From JAPPHA01 sp965220985 (GTDB taxonomy: Bacteria; Pseudomonadota; Alphaproteobacteria; Rhodobacterales; Rhodobacteraceae), in contig OZ244854.1 of NCBI GenBank assembly GCA_965220985.1, positions 2,666,001-2,730,000 of the forward strand: a stretch of DNA of 64,000 nucleotides, written 5' to 3'. Every line of letters starts with the position of its first letter. Positions within the stretch are counted from its first letter, which is position 1. Below, one piece after another: positions 17,462 through 25,429 of this stretch. A program made the position numbers and the translations under genes. The notes under the pieces were generated by a model. It made no database searches. It saw nothing but the letters and a program-made list of their open reading frames with translations, and had not been told where the DNA came from.

Positions 17462-18868
17462 CTACGAAAACTCAATGTCGGCGATTTGTTCATCTACATC
17501 CATCCCAGCGATCTCGCCTAATTTGACCGGTAATATGGGCGGACGGATGCGGAAATAGCCGACCTGGTTTGGCACTTCACCTGTCGCACGCGCCAAAATC
17601 TCTGTGGTCGTCAGCCCGCAATTTCTTCCTTGGCATGCGCCCATTCCACACCTGCTGAAAAACTTTAACTGGTTAGGCCCCGGACAGCCCAGTTTTACAG
17701 CCTCATCGATCTGGCCGGATGTAACCTCTTCGCAGCGGCAGACCACAATGTCAGGATCGCTTGGGATCCGCAACGAGGGAGGCGGAAGGTAGAGCATATC
17801 GATCAAAGGACGGATGGCGGTGTGGCGCGCGAGGCGTCTGCTTAGTTGCTTGGTGTCGTCGGCAACGAGCCTTCCCTTAATCTGATGAACGATTTGTGTG
17901 ACGGCGATGCGTGCAGCCAGCTCCGCCGCGCGTGCACCAAGAATTCCCCCACCATCTCCGGCGACATATATGCCGGGCACGCTGGTTTCGCCGGACGCGC
18001 TCGTTTTGGGAATGAAACAAGCTTGGGTGTCGCTCCAGGTAATGTCGCATCCAATGCTATGCGGCAACTGGATGTTCGGAATCACTCCATGATGAAGTAA
18101 CACACCGTCGGCTTCTACCGCACCGAAACGCCGGCCTGCCCGATAATCGACAGCAGTGGCGTGGTCGATTCCGGTCACGCTCAGATCTGTTACCCCGCGT
18201 ATAACCGGAAACGGAAGCTTGGCAAGATCGCGCAACAACCCAAATCCCTTGAACAGGTCACCAAAGCCGCGCAGTGCATTGGGAAAATACCTGATTGCGC
18301 GAACATAATTTCGCGTCGGAGTCGTATCCAGCAGTGCGGCGATATTCGCCCCCGCGCGGCATAGCTGATTGGCCACAAGGTACAGCAATGGGCCGGATCC
18401 GGCCAAGACCAAGCGTCCATCAGGGACCATGCCGTCTGTTTTCATGGCGATCTGCGCCGCACCTGCCGTCATGACGCCAGGCAAGGTCCATCCGCGTATC
18501 GGGAACGGGCGCTCGATCGCACCCGTTGCGAGCAGAATCGCCTGCGCACTGATCTCTTCCGCTGCACCGTCTTTGGTGAAATAAACCTGCCGGTCAGGCG
18601 TAATCTGCCACACAGAAGCACCACAGCGAATATCCAGCTTTTTTCGGTTGATGGCCTCTGTCAGGTTCCTGCCAAGGAGATAATCGGGTCCCAGAACAGA
18701 GAGCAACTCAGGAGGTGGATCTTGCACATTTCGATAAATTTGTCCGCCTGGCGTCGAGTTCTCATCCAGCAAGATAACTGAAAGACCCTGCCGTGCGGCC
18801 TCAAGCGCGCCAGCCATGCCAGCAGGCCCGGCACCGATGACAACAATATCAACCTTGTTTAACGCCAT
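17462..18868 (-). CDS. HcnB-like FAD/NAD(P)-dependent oxidoreductase subunit with BFD-type Fe-S domain
   Basis: Flavoprotein of 468 residues resembling HcnB, OoxA/NoxA and the large subunit of hydroxyproline dehydrogenases. It starts with the FAD dinucleotide fold VDIVVIGAGPAGMAGALEAARQG. It has a second nucleotide site near DGRLVLAGSGPLLYLVA, and GIYVAGDGGGILGARAAELAAR closes the FAD domain. The C-terminal BFD-like domain carries cluster cysteines in DIVVCRCEEVTSG and FFSRCGMGACQGRNCG. It overlaps the HcnA-like gene by 20 bases, and with the HcnC-like gene probably forms a membrane-associated heterotrimer that passes electrons from an amino-acid-type substrate to the respiratory chain. The substrate is unknown; hydrogen cyanide production itself is unlikely in this catabolic setting. 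Confidence 0.85.
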   Translation of the reverse strand: MALNKVDIVVIGAGPAGMAGALEAARQGLSVILLDENSTPGGQIYRNVQDPPPELLSVLGPDYLLGRNLTEAINRKKLDIRCGASVWQITPDRQVYFTKDGAAEEISAQAILLATGAIERPFPIRGWTLPGVMTAGAAQIAMKTDGMVPDGRLVLAGSGPLLYLVANQLCRAGANIAALLDTTPTRNYVRAIRYFPNALRGFGDLFKGFGLLRDLAKLPFPVIRGVTDLSVTGIDHATAVDYRAGRRFGAVEADGVLLHHGVIPNIQLPHSIGCDITWSDTQACFIPKTSASGETSVPGIYVAGDGGGILGARAAELAARIAVTQIVHQIKGRLVADDTKQLSRRLARHTAIRPLIDMLYLPPPSLRIPSDPDIVVCRCEEVTSGQIDEAVKLGCPGPNQLKFFSRCGMGACQGRNCGLTTTEILARATGEVPNQVGYFRIRPPILPVKLGEIAGMDVDEQIADIEFS

Positions 18869-19148
18869 AATCTTGTGTCTCGATAATCATACCGGGTTCG
18901 ATTTGTGTCCGGCAGGCCAGCGTGTCCCGCGCTCCGTTCACAATGACGCGACACTCGAAACAAGCGCCCATCAGGCAAAATGGCGCCCGCGGCGCGCCTG
19001 ATCCGGGCTTTATGTTGAAGGTGGGGACACCGGCCTCAAGCAGCGCAAGGGCCAGATTTTGCACCTTGCGCGTAAGTATCGTCTCGCCATTCACAAGAAC
19101 CGGTAATCGAGGATGTTCCGGGCGCGGCGATACAGGACGAAACTTCAT
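18849..19148 (-). CDS. HcnA-like (2Fe-2S)-binding small subunit
   Basis: Small ferredoxin-type protein of 99 residues. The cysteines expected for a plant-type [2Fe-2S] cluster are visible: APFCLMGACFECRVIVNG and the distal Cys in DTLACRTQI. It resembles HcnA and the gamma subunit of D-hydroxyproline, nopaline or octopine oxidases. It overlaps the upstream HcnC-like gene by 4 bases (ATGA) and the downstream HcnB-like gene by 20 bases, a clear sign that all three make one complex. Its role is to carry electrons between the two flavoprotein subunits. Confidence 0.85.
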   Translation of the reverse strand: MKFRPVSPRPEHPRLPVLVNGETILTRKVQNLALALLEAGVPTFNIKPGSGAPRAPFCLMGACFECRVIVNGARDTLACRTQIEPGMIIETQDYGVKQG

Positions 19149-20269
19149 ATCCGCCTCCGCGAAAACTCAGGAAACACATGTTCGACGCTGTCAGATTCGA
19201 TCGCGGCCGCGAGGTCGTACATGTGAATCGGTGCCAGCGTTACGCCGCTGTGAACATTAAGAGCATAGACATTGGGATGCTTGGGCGAGCGCAGGTAGAG
19301 CGGGATGCCGTCTTCCGTGAAGGTGCGCAATCCACCCCAAACGCGCAACATCTGCACATGCGCAAGTCGTGGAAAGCTGGCGATGGCCTGGCGTGCGATT
19401 GCCGAGACCGCCTTGCTGGTTGTGCCGTCGTCAAAGCCAACATCCTCTCGGGAATCACCTAGAATAAAGCCGCCATCCCCCATCTGCCGAATTGTGTGGG
19501 TTGGATATTTTAGAACCGGGGGCAGCTTCTGTGTGACCAGAATTTGCCCGCGCACCGGCCGCAATCCGGTTTCGATGCCGACTTGCGGTGTCAGATCGAT
19601 GTTGCCCAGACCTGCTGCCAGTACAATCTTGTCCGCACGGTAGACTTCGTCGCCCGAGGCGACGCGCAATCCGCCGCCATCGGCTTCAATTCGTTGAACA
19701 GCACGGTCCGCAAGATAGGTGCCGCCTCTTGCTAAATAACCGGCATGAAGTGCGCGATAGAAGTTCAGGGGATTGACGGCACCGTCCAGCTTGCAAAAGC
19801 ATCCGCCGACCACGGAATTGCCCAACCCGGGCAGATGTTTGTCAAGCCGCCCGCGTTCGACCATTTCATAGGCACCAGCAACCGGCAAGTCGCTATCGAA
19901 CTGCTTTTGCATGATCATGGCGCGTTTGTTCCAGTCCTCTTCGGATAGGCACAGATGATATGCACCTTGGTGTTCATAGCCAATATCCAAACCGGTAAGG
20001 TCCTGTAAGGAAGAACAGAATTCGGGCCACAAATCGGCCGAACGGCGTGAAAGGCGTGCATACGGCCGGAACTGGTGGCCCTTGGTCTGGATCCAGATCA
20101 GACCGAAATTGGCGCGCGCCGCCCGGAAACCAGTATCGCTGCCGTCCAACACCAGCACCCTTAGCCCGCGGGACACAAGCCCAAGCGCGACCGCCATACC
20201 GACCAAACCGCCGCCGACCACTGCCACATCAAAAGTTTCAGAAATAGTCACAGGGGCAGCCTGCGTCAT
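19145..20269 (-). CDS. HcnC-like FAD-dependent amino acid dehydrogenase subunit
   Basis: DAO-family flavoprotein of 374 residues, the substrate-oxidising subunit of an HcnABC-type complex. The FAD motif FDVAVVGGGLVGMAVALGLVSRG is at residues 13-35. DGAVNPLNFYRALHAGYLARGG, KIVLAAGLGN and the C-terminal GGLRTFTEDGIP and VHSGVTLAPIHMYDLA match the D-amino-acid/glycine oxidase family. Relatives oxidise D-hydroxyproline, opines, D-amino acids or glycine. It follows hyuB1 by 82 bases on the same strand, so the natural substrate may be an amino acid released by, or related to, the HyuAB reaction. That link is inference. Confidence 0.85.
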   Translation of the reverse strand: MTQAAPVTISETFDVAVVGGGLVGMAVALGLVSRGLRVLVLDGSDTGFRAARANFGLIWIQTKGHQFRPYARLSRRSADLWPEFCSSLQDLTGLDIGYEHQGAYHLCLSEEDWNKRAMIMQKQFDSDLPVAGAYEMVERGRLDKHLPGLGNSVVGGCFCKLDGAVNPLNFYRALHAGYLARGGTYLADRAVQRIEADGGGLRVASGDEVYRADKIVLAAGLGNIDLTPQVGIETGLRPVRGQILVTQKLPPVLKYPTHTIRQMGDGGFILGDSREDVGFDDGTTSKAVSAIARQAIASFPRLAHVQMLRVWGGLRTFTEDGIPLYLRSPKHPNVYALNVHSGVTLAPIHMYDLAAAIESDSVEHVFPEFSRRRI

Positions 20270-20351
20270 GAAAGGCTTCCCCTCAAAAGGAGGTTTTGGT
20301 GGCGCTGTTCAAAGCCGATCCTGGCAGGCGCGTGGGGTGGGTAGCACCGGT

Positions 20352-22082
20352 TCATGCGTTATCGACCGAATTGATAATTTTACTGACACGAGCCACACCG
20401 TAAGCCCGTTTGGCCCAGACGGCCGTAGTTTTTCCGCTTTGGATATCAGAGAGGATCAAACCGTCTGTCCTATCGGCCGTCGACCCATATCCGCCACCGC
20501 CCGGTGTTTCTATTCGCACACTATCGCCAGCATTTAGCACCAGGTTGGAGGTTTTTGAATGCAAGGTTCTTTCCTCTGCGGTCCCCGGGTTAAACACCAG
20601 GCGAGCGGTACGGCCGTCCCCGCCTCCGCGCATGCCTGGCGCCGGGTAGACATGGCCATCAGACCGGACGGAAAATACTACATCATCCTCAGTCGCCGCA
20701 ATCTGGCGAGCAAGACCCAACCCGCCGCGATGCTGACCGGAGCCGCAACTGTCCTCGACAAGCGCGTACTCATCGACCAGCAAACTATATTCATGCTCCA
20801 GTGCCTCGACCGGCAGGTTGGAGGTGTTGGTTACATGCAGTTGCACGCCGTCCATACCGTCGACTGAAGCTAGACCGCCAGAGCCGCCACCGATAGTTTC
20901 GAGGTACACGTATAAGCCGCTGTCACGCAACCGCTGCCCTGAAAAGCAGATGGCGGGTACGATGTCCTGACCCGAGGCAATTCCGCGATGGTCAGGCAGC
21001 AGCTGGGCCAGAGCGCCGATGATGGCACGAGCGATCTTGTTAGCCGAAATCGAACGAGCACCCACGGCCGCGGGATGATCGGGGCAGACGATTGTGCCTT
21101 TTGGCACGTGCATCTTGATACAATCCAGAATACCCTGGTTGGGCATGAGCCCTGGATCCAGCATCATTTTTACCGCGTAACAGACCGTGGCTTGTACGGC
21201 GTTGAAAGGCACGTTCATTGCGCCGGCGGCCTGTGGCCCAGTGCCGTCAAAATCCAGCACAAGCAGATTGTCGTGCTTGAAGGCGCGAACCGTAATCGTC
21301 AGAGGGTCTTCTCCCACTCCGTCGTCGTCCAGGTAAGCGGTGAAACTCGCGGGACTTGCGTCCAGGTGTTTCAGCTCTTCGCCAAATCGGTTGCGGGTAT
21401 AGGCGAGCAGATCATCGGTCGCGCGGGCCAATTTCTTGGTGCCCATATGCGCCACCAGCTCGCGTGCCATCGTCGTGCCGCGGTCATTTGACGCCAGTTG
21501 TACGCCGAGGTCCAGTTCGCGTTCCTTCGGGTCGCGGGTATTGAGGACGATCAGCTTGAGAATGTCGTCATTGACGACGCCACCGGTGCGAATACGCACA
21601 ATGGGGATACGGATGCCTTCTTCGAATATTGATTGTGCGCTGCCCGAAATTGACCCCGGCACTTTGCCGCCGACGTCGGAATGGTGCGCAATATTGGCAA
21701 GGAAAAGAACCACCTTTCCCTCGTGAAAGACGGGGGAAACTATTGTGATGTCAGGCAGATGCGTACCACCTGCAACGTAAGGATCGTTACATATGAAAGC
21801 GTCCCCCTCAGCCATGTCGGCAATCGAGTAGTCCTCCAGCAAATGGGTTACAGCTCCCAGGGTTGAGCCCAAATGCAGGGGCGTGTGGTCGGTCTGGGCT
21901 AAAACCCGTCCAGTTGCATCGAACAGGCCCACGGAACAGTCGCGCCGCTCTTTGACATTGGTCGAAAACGATGACCGGACCAGGATGCTCAACACGCCCT
22001 CTACAATTGACATTAAGCGGTTGCTAAAGACCACCATTGTGATTGGATCGGAGATCCTGTCACTTTTGACACGTTCATTCAT
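20352..22082 (-). CDS. hyuB: hydantoinase B/oxoprolinase family protein (HyuB1)
   Basis: HyuB-type subunit of 576 residues that with HyuA forms an ATP-dependent amide-hydrolysing or carboxylating enzyme (N-methylhydantoinase, 5-oxoprolinase, acetone carboxylase and caprolactamase are relatives). Visible family blocks are RSSFSTNVKERRDCSVGLFD near residue 40, AFICNDPYVAGGTHLPDI near 95, ANIAHHSDVGGKVPGS near 130 with its metal-binding His residues, and RSDGHVYPAPGMRGGGDGR and IETPGGGGYG towards the end. The ATG overlaps the hyuA1 stop as ATGA. Length is normal. The exact substrate cannot be read from sequence. Confidence 0.9.
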   Translation of the reverse strand: MNERVKSDRISDPITMVVFSNRLMSIVEGVLSILVRSSFSTNVKERRDCSVGLFDATGRVLAQTDHTPLHLGSTLGAVTHLLEDYSIADMAEGDAFICNDPYVAGGTHLPDITIVSPVFHEGKVVLFLANIAHHSDVGGKVPGSISGSAQSIFEEGIRIPIVRIRTGGVVNDDILKLIVLNTRDPKERELDLGVQLASNDRGTTMARELVAHMGTKKLARATDDLLAYTRNRFGEELKHLDASPASFTAYLDDDGVGEDPLTITVRAFKHDNLLVLDFDGTGPQAAGAMNVPFNAVQATVCYAVKMMLDPGLMPNQGILDCIKMHVPKGTIVCPDHPAAVGARSISANKIARAIIGALAQLLPDHRGIASGQDIVPAICFSGQRLRDSGLYVYLETIGGGSGGLASVDGMDGVQLHVTNTSNLPVEALEHEYSLLVDEYALVEDSCGSGQHRGGLGLARQIAATEDDVVFSVRSDGHVYPAPGMRGGGDGRTARLVFNPGTAEERTLHSKTSNLVLNAGDSVRIETPGGGGYGSTADRTDGLILSDIQSGKTTAVWAKRAYGVARVSKIINSVDNA

Positions 22083-24130
22083 TGCAGTCTCTTCGTCAGC
22101 GAAATGATTAGATTCCCTACGGAATCAACATGCGCAGTTTGGCCGGGCAAGATGATCGAGGTGGAGCTCATGTCTTCGACGATTGCCGGACCATTGATCT
22201 GCCCTTCGACCGGCATTAACCCGCGTGCATAGATCTTGGCATCGACCCACCCAGTATCCGGGCAGACGAAAAATTGCCGTTGACCAGCTACCGCGTCCTC
22301 GACAGACGCCGCCGTCTGCGCCAGTTTTTCGACCGCCTTGGGCACATGGGCCATCCCCCGCACACGGAAATTTACCACTTCAATCGCACGGTCTGTCAGC
22401 TTGTAGCCGTACTCCGCAAAATGCGCGTCCTCAAATGCGCTCAGGAACACCTCCTGCGCCAGACTTGAGTCTTCCAGCTCGACCTGAATTTCATGGTTCT
22501 GTCCTTCGTAGCGGGCCTCAAGCGTGTAGCGGAACTCGTGGTCCTGTTGCGGAATGTTCTCGGAGATCAACCACTCGTAAGCCTTCACGCGCAGCTCGGC
22601 TAGGCCGTCGGTTACGGTTGACCACGGCGTGTCACGAAGCGGCAATATGCGACTCTGCACAAAATCCAGGCTGATCTCCGACATCAGGATCCCGCGTGCG
22701 CAAAGCGTTCCGGGCTCGCGCGGAACCAATATCGATGTCATCCCGCATTCCACCGCTGTCTCGACCGCGTGCAAGGGCCCCGCGCCGCCATAGGCCAGCA
22801 GGGCGAAATCACTCAGATCGAAGCCCCGCTCGGTCGAGATTGTCCGGATCGCCCGCGCCATGTTTGACACCGCAATACGCAATACGCCAAAGGCCGCCTG
22901 TTCGACGGTTAGCCCCAGAGGTTCGGCGATATCCTTCTCAATCACCGCATGTGCGGCTTCACGATCTACGGGCATCGTGCCATCGAGCAGCGCCACCGGG
23001 TTCAGCCGACCCAGTACCACGTTAGCATCGGTCAGCGTCGGCTTGGTCCCGCCGCGCATATAGGCGACTGGACCGGGTACGGCACCGGCGCTTTCGGGAC
23101 CGACTTTCAGCGCGCCGGCCTCATCGACACGGGCAATCGACCCGCCGCCCGCGCCGATGACCTTGATGTCGACCATCGGAGTTTTGACCGGATATTCTGC
23201 AACCTCGCGCTTGGTGGTGAATTTAGGCTCTCCGTCGATGATCAACGAGACGTCGGTGCTGGTACCGCCCACGTCAAAGGTGATCACGTCAGTCATTCCG
23301 CAATCGCGGGCGATTCTGGCGGCGCCGATGACCCCTGCCGCCGGGCCGGATAGGCAAGTGCGCACCGGATAACGGCGCACAGTCGGAATGGACATCAGGC
23401 CGCCGTTTGAGTGGATTGTATAGGGTGACGGCCCAATCCCCAGTGCTTCGAGGCGGTGAATAAGCTGGTCGAGATAGTCCTGCATCTTAGGCCCGAGCGT
23501 CGCGTTGACGAGCGTGGTCGAGAACCGTTCGAATTCGCGGAATTCAGGCAATACATCGCTTGATCGACTGATAAAAAGGTCCGGAAACACTTCGGCGACA
23601 ATCGCCTCGGTCCGCTTTTCGTGTTCTGGAAATAAATAGCTGTGCAGAAAGCATATCGCCACGGCCTCAATGTCCTCGCCTTCCTGCTGCCACAGCTTCT
23701 CGCGCAGCTCGTCCTCGTTGAGGGTGACGAGCTTCTTGCCGTGCACATCAACCCGTTCCGACACCTCAATACGATGCTGTCGAGCGGCGAGGGGTACCGG
23801 TTTGACGACGCTATAATCATAAACGCTGGGTCGAACCTGGCGACCGATTTCCAGAACGTCGCGGAAGCCCTTTGTAGTGATCACGGCGGTTTTTGCTCCA
23901 CGCCGCTCGATCACCATGTTCGTACCAACTGTGGTTCCATGACCGATAAAACAAATGTCGCTGGCAGGCACACCGAATTTTTCCATTGCTGCTTTTAGAC
24001 CAGCCTGAATTGCTTCGGAGGGATCGTGCGGTGTGGAGGGATGCTTGAAATAATAAACGCCGCCCGATGCGTCATTAAACATCGCGAAGTCTGTAAAGGT
24101 CCCGCCAACATCGATTCCAATGCGTATCAT
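22079..24130 (-). CDS. hyuA: hydantoinase/oxoprolinase family protein (HyuA1)
   Basis: HyuA-type subunit of 683 residues with an actin/hexokinase-like ATPase fold. It starts IRIGIDVGGTFTDFAMFND, the phosphate-1 motif. DICFIGHGTTVGTNMVIERRG, the GLMSIPTVRRYPVRTCLSGPAAGV block and the second phosphate motif DVITFDVGGTSTDVSLIIDG follow, then GAGGGSIARVDEAGALKVGPESAGAVPGP. ATP hydrolysis by this subunit would activate the cyclic amide for attack. It is the first gene of the leftward arm (hyuA1-hyuB1-HcnC-HcnA-HcnB-lysR) and is divergent from the transporter operon. It is a distant paralogue of hyuA2 in the same island, not a recent copy. Confidence 0.9.
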   Translation of the reverse strand: MIRIGIDVGGTFTDFAMFNDASGGVYYFKHPSTPHDPSEAIQAGLKAAMEKFGVPASDICFIGHGTTVGTNMVIERRGAKTAVITTKGFRDVLEIGRQVRPSVYDYSVVKPVPLAARQHRIEVSERVDVHGKKLVTLNEDELREKLWQQEGEDIEAVAICFLHSYLFPEHEKRTEAIVAEVFPDLFISRSSDVLPEFREFERFSTTLVNATLGPKMQDYLDQLIHRLEALGIGPSPYTIHSNGGLMSIPTVRRYPVRTCLSGPAAGVIGAARIARDCGMTDVITFDVGGTSTDVSLIIDGEPKFTTKREVAEYPVKTPMVDIKVIGAGGGSIARVDEAGALKVGPESAGAVPGPVAYMRGGTKPTLTDANVVLGRLNPVALLDGTMPVDREAAHAVIEKDIAEPLGLTVEQAAFGVLRIAVSNMARAIRTISTERGFDLSDFALLAYGGAGPLHAVETAVECGMTSILVPREPGTLCARGILMSEISLDFVQSRILPLRDTPWSTVTDGLAELRVKAYEWLISENIPQQDHEFRYTLEARYEGQNHEIQVELEDSSLAQEVFLSAFEDAHFAEYGYKLTDRAIEVVNFRVRGMAHVPKAVEKLAQTAASVEDAVAGQRQFFVCPDTGWVDAKIYARGLMPVEGQINGPAIVEDMSSTSIILPGQTAHVDSVGNLIISLTKRLQ

Positions 24131-24277
24131 TTGCCCTTTCCCGCCGAGATTGGCTCAGGTCGTTCCACCAGGAACCTCCACCGATACCTGAACCATCCGC
24201 GCCGGGCAGCGGCAGATCATTGGGATAATCCGAGGTACAACATTTCTGAATAGAACAAACCGGACGCGCGTCGTCTC

Positions 24278-24313
24278 ATACCAAATTATCTGAGGAGTGC
24301 CCAAATTTGGTAT
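24278..24313. promoter_or_regulatory. perfect 10-bp inverted repeat, candidate operator of the divergent island promoters
   Basis: ATACCAAATT at 24278-24287 and AATTTGGTAT at 24304-24313 are exact reverse complements separated by 16 bases. The right arm also sits in the local palindrome CCAAATTTGG. The repeat lies in the 281-base gap between the divergent hyuA1 and binding-protein genes, just before a TTGACA at 24319. It is a good candidate site for the LysR regulator encoded at 16467-17357. A convincing -10 partner was not found. Confidence 0.6.
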
Positions 24314-24411
24314 TGGAGTTGACAGCCCTTCCAATATCTTCTGGGCGTGCTGAGCTGCGGCGCCAAACTAACCGTGTCCGCAGACGCAGCGTAGCAAAGG
24401 AAGGAAAAAAC

Positions 24412-25419
24412 ATGGGGAAAGTCAAATTCGCGGGTGTTCTAGCTCTCACTCTATCGCTCACTGCTAGCCACGCTCTGGCCCAGGACACAATCAGAATCGC
24501 ATTGTTCGGATTTGCTGCCGACAACGCCTTCACACTATCGGGCCTTGAAGGGTTGAAAGACGCCGCTGCCGAAGCTGGCAATGTTGAGGTTGAGATGTTT
24601 GACGGCGCCTTCGACGCCAGCAAACAAATCACCCAAGTCCAGGATGCCATCGCATCTGGGCGTTTCGACGGCATGCTGATTTATCCGATGGGATATTCGT
24701 CTATAGTTCCGGCCGCCGAAGAGGCAATTGCCGCAGGCATCAAATTCGGGTCGCTGGAATACCCGCTGGGACCAGACGCCACGATTACCAACCAATTCCA
24801 GGTCGAGGGTCTAACGACTTTTGTTGGCTATAACGTTCGCAGTATCGGTCTGCGCCTGGCCGAAGCCACGGTTGCGGCTTGCGATGGCCGCGATCCTTGC
24901 AAGGTCGCTCTGCTGGTCGGTAGCCGCTCGGCGGCGCAGGACGTGCCTAAGATCGAAGCCCTTAACGAACACTTGGCCGATTATCCAAGCATCCAGATCG
25001 TATCAACGCAGGATACCTGGTGGGGTCGCGATCTGGGCTTAAAGGTGACGCAGGACGTTTTGCAGTCCAACCCGGATCTCGACGTCATCACCTCGTTTGC
25101 TGATCAGGCTGCGGCTGGTGCCGAAGTAGCGCTGCTTGGCGCCGGGGTTACAGTCGGCGGCAAGGGTGTTCAAATCATCGGACTGGGCGCTACGCAAACA
25201 GCCGTAAGCGCAATCACCGAGGGGCGCTGGTTCGGCACCTACGTCGAAGAGCCCTACATGGAGGGCTACCTTGGCGGCAAGAACATAATCGCGGCAATCC
25301 GCGGAGAAGAGTTCGAGCCTATCATCGACCTCGAAATGAACTCACCCGTCGGCGCGGCGATTGCTACCAAGGAAAATCTGGAAGCCCATCCCGAATGGTC
25401 TTCCCGGTGGGACGGGTAG
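24412..25419 (+). CDS. sugar-type ABC transporter substrate-binding protein
   Basis: Periplasmic binding protein of 335 residues, RbsB/type 1 family. The signal peptide is clear: MGKVKFAGVLALTLSLTASHALA with cleavage likely after ALA before QDTIRIALFG. The mature part has the repeated Rossmann-like lobes (GLEGLKDAAAEAGNVEVEMFDG, QVQDAIASGRFDGMLIYP, PDLDVITSFADQAAAGAEVALLGAG). A strong AAGGAAGGAAA ribosome binding site precedes the ATG at 24412; the open frame upstream of it is not used. The ATPase and permease genes follow directly. The family binds sugars and other small polar molecules, so the ligand may be the cyclic amide catabolised by the island, but that is inference. Confidence 0.9.
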   Translation: MGKVKFAGVLALTLSLTASHALAQDTIRIALFGFAADNAFTLSGLEGLKDAAAEAGNVEVEMFDGAFDASKQITQVQDAIASGRFDGMLIYPMGYSSIVPAAEEAIAAGIKFGSLEYPLGPDATITNQFQVEGLTTFVGYNVRSIGLRLAEATVAACDGRDPCKVALLVGSRSAAQDVPKIEALNEHLADYPSIQIVSTQDTWWGRDLGLKVTQDVLQSNPDLDVITSFADQAAAGAEVALLGAGVTVGGKGVQIIGLGATQTAVSAITEGRWFGTYVEEPYMEGYLGGKNIIAAIRGEEFEPIIDLEMNSPVGAAIATKENLEAHPEWSSRWDG

Positions 25420-25429
25420 TCAAAGCCTA

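Noticed and set aside
17462..20269. Interpretation of the HcnABC-like genes as hydrogen cyanide synthase
   Set aside because: Linkage to hydantoinase-type genes and an importer favours a catabolic amino acid dehydrogenase; many HcnABC-like complexes do not make cyanide.
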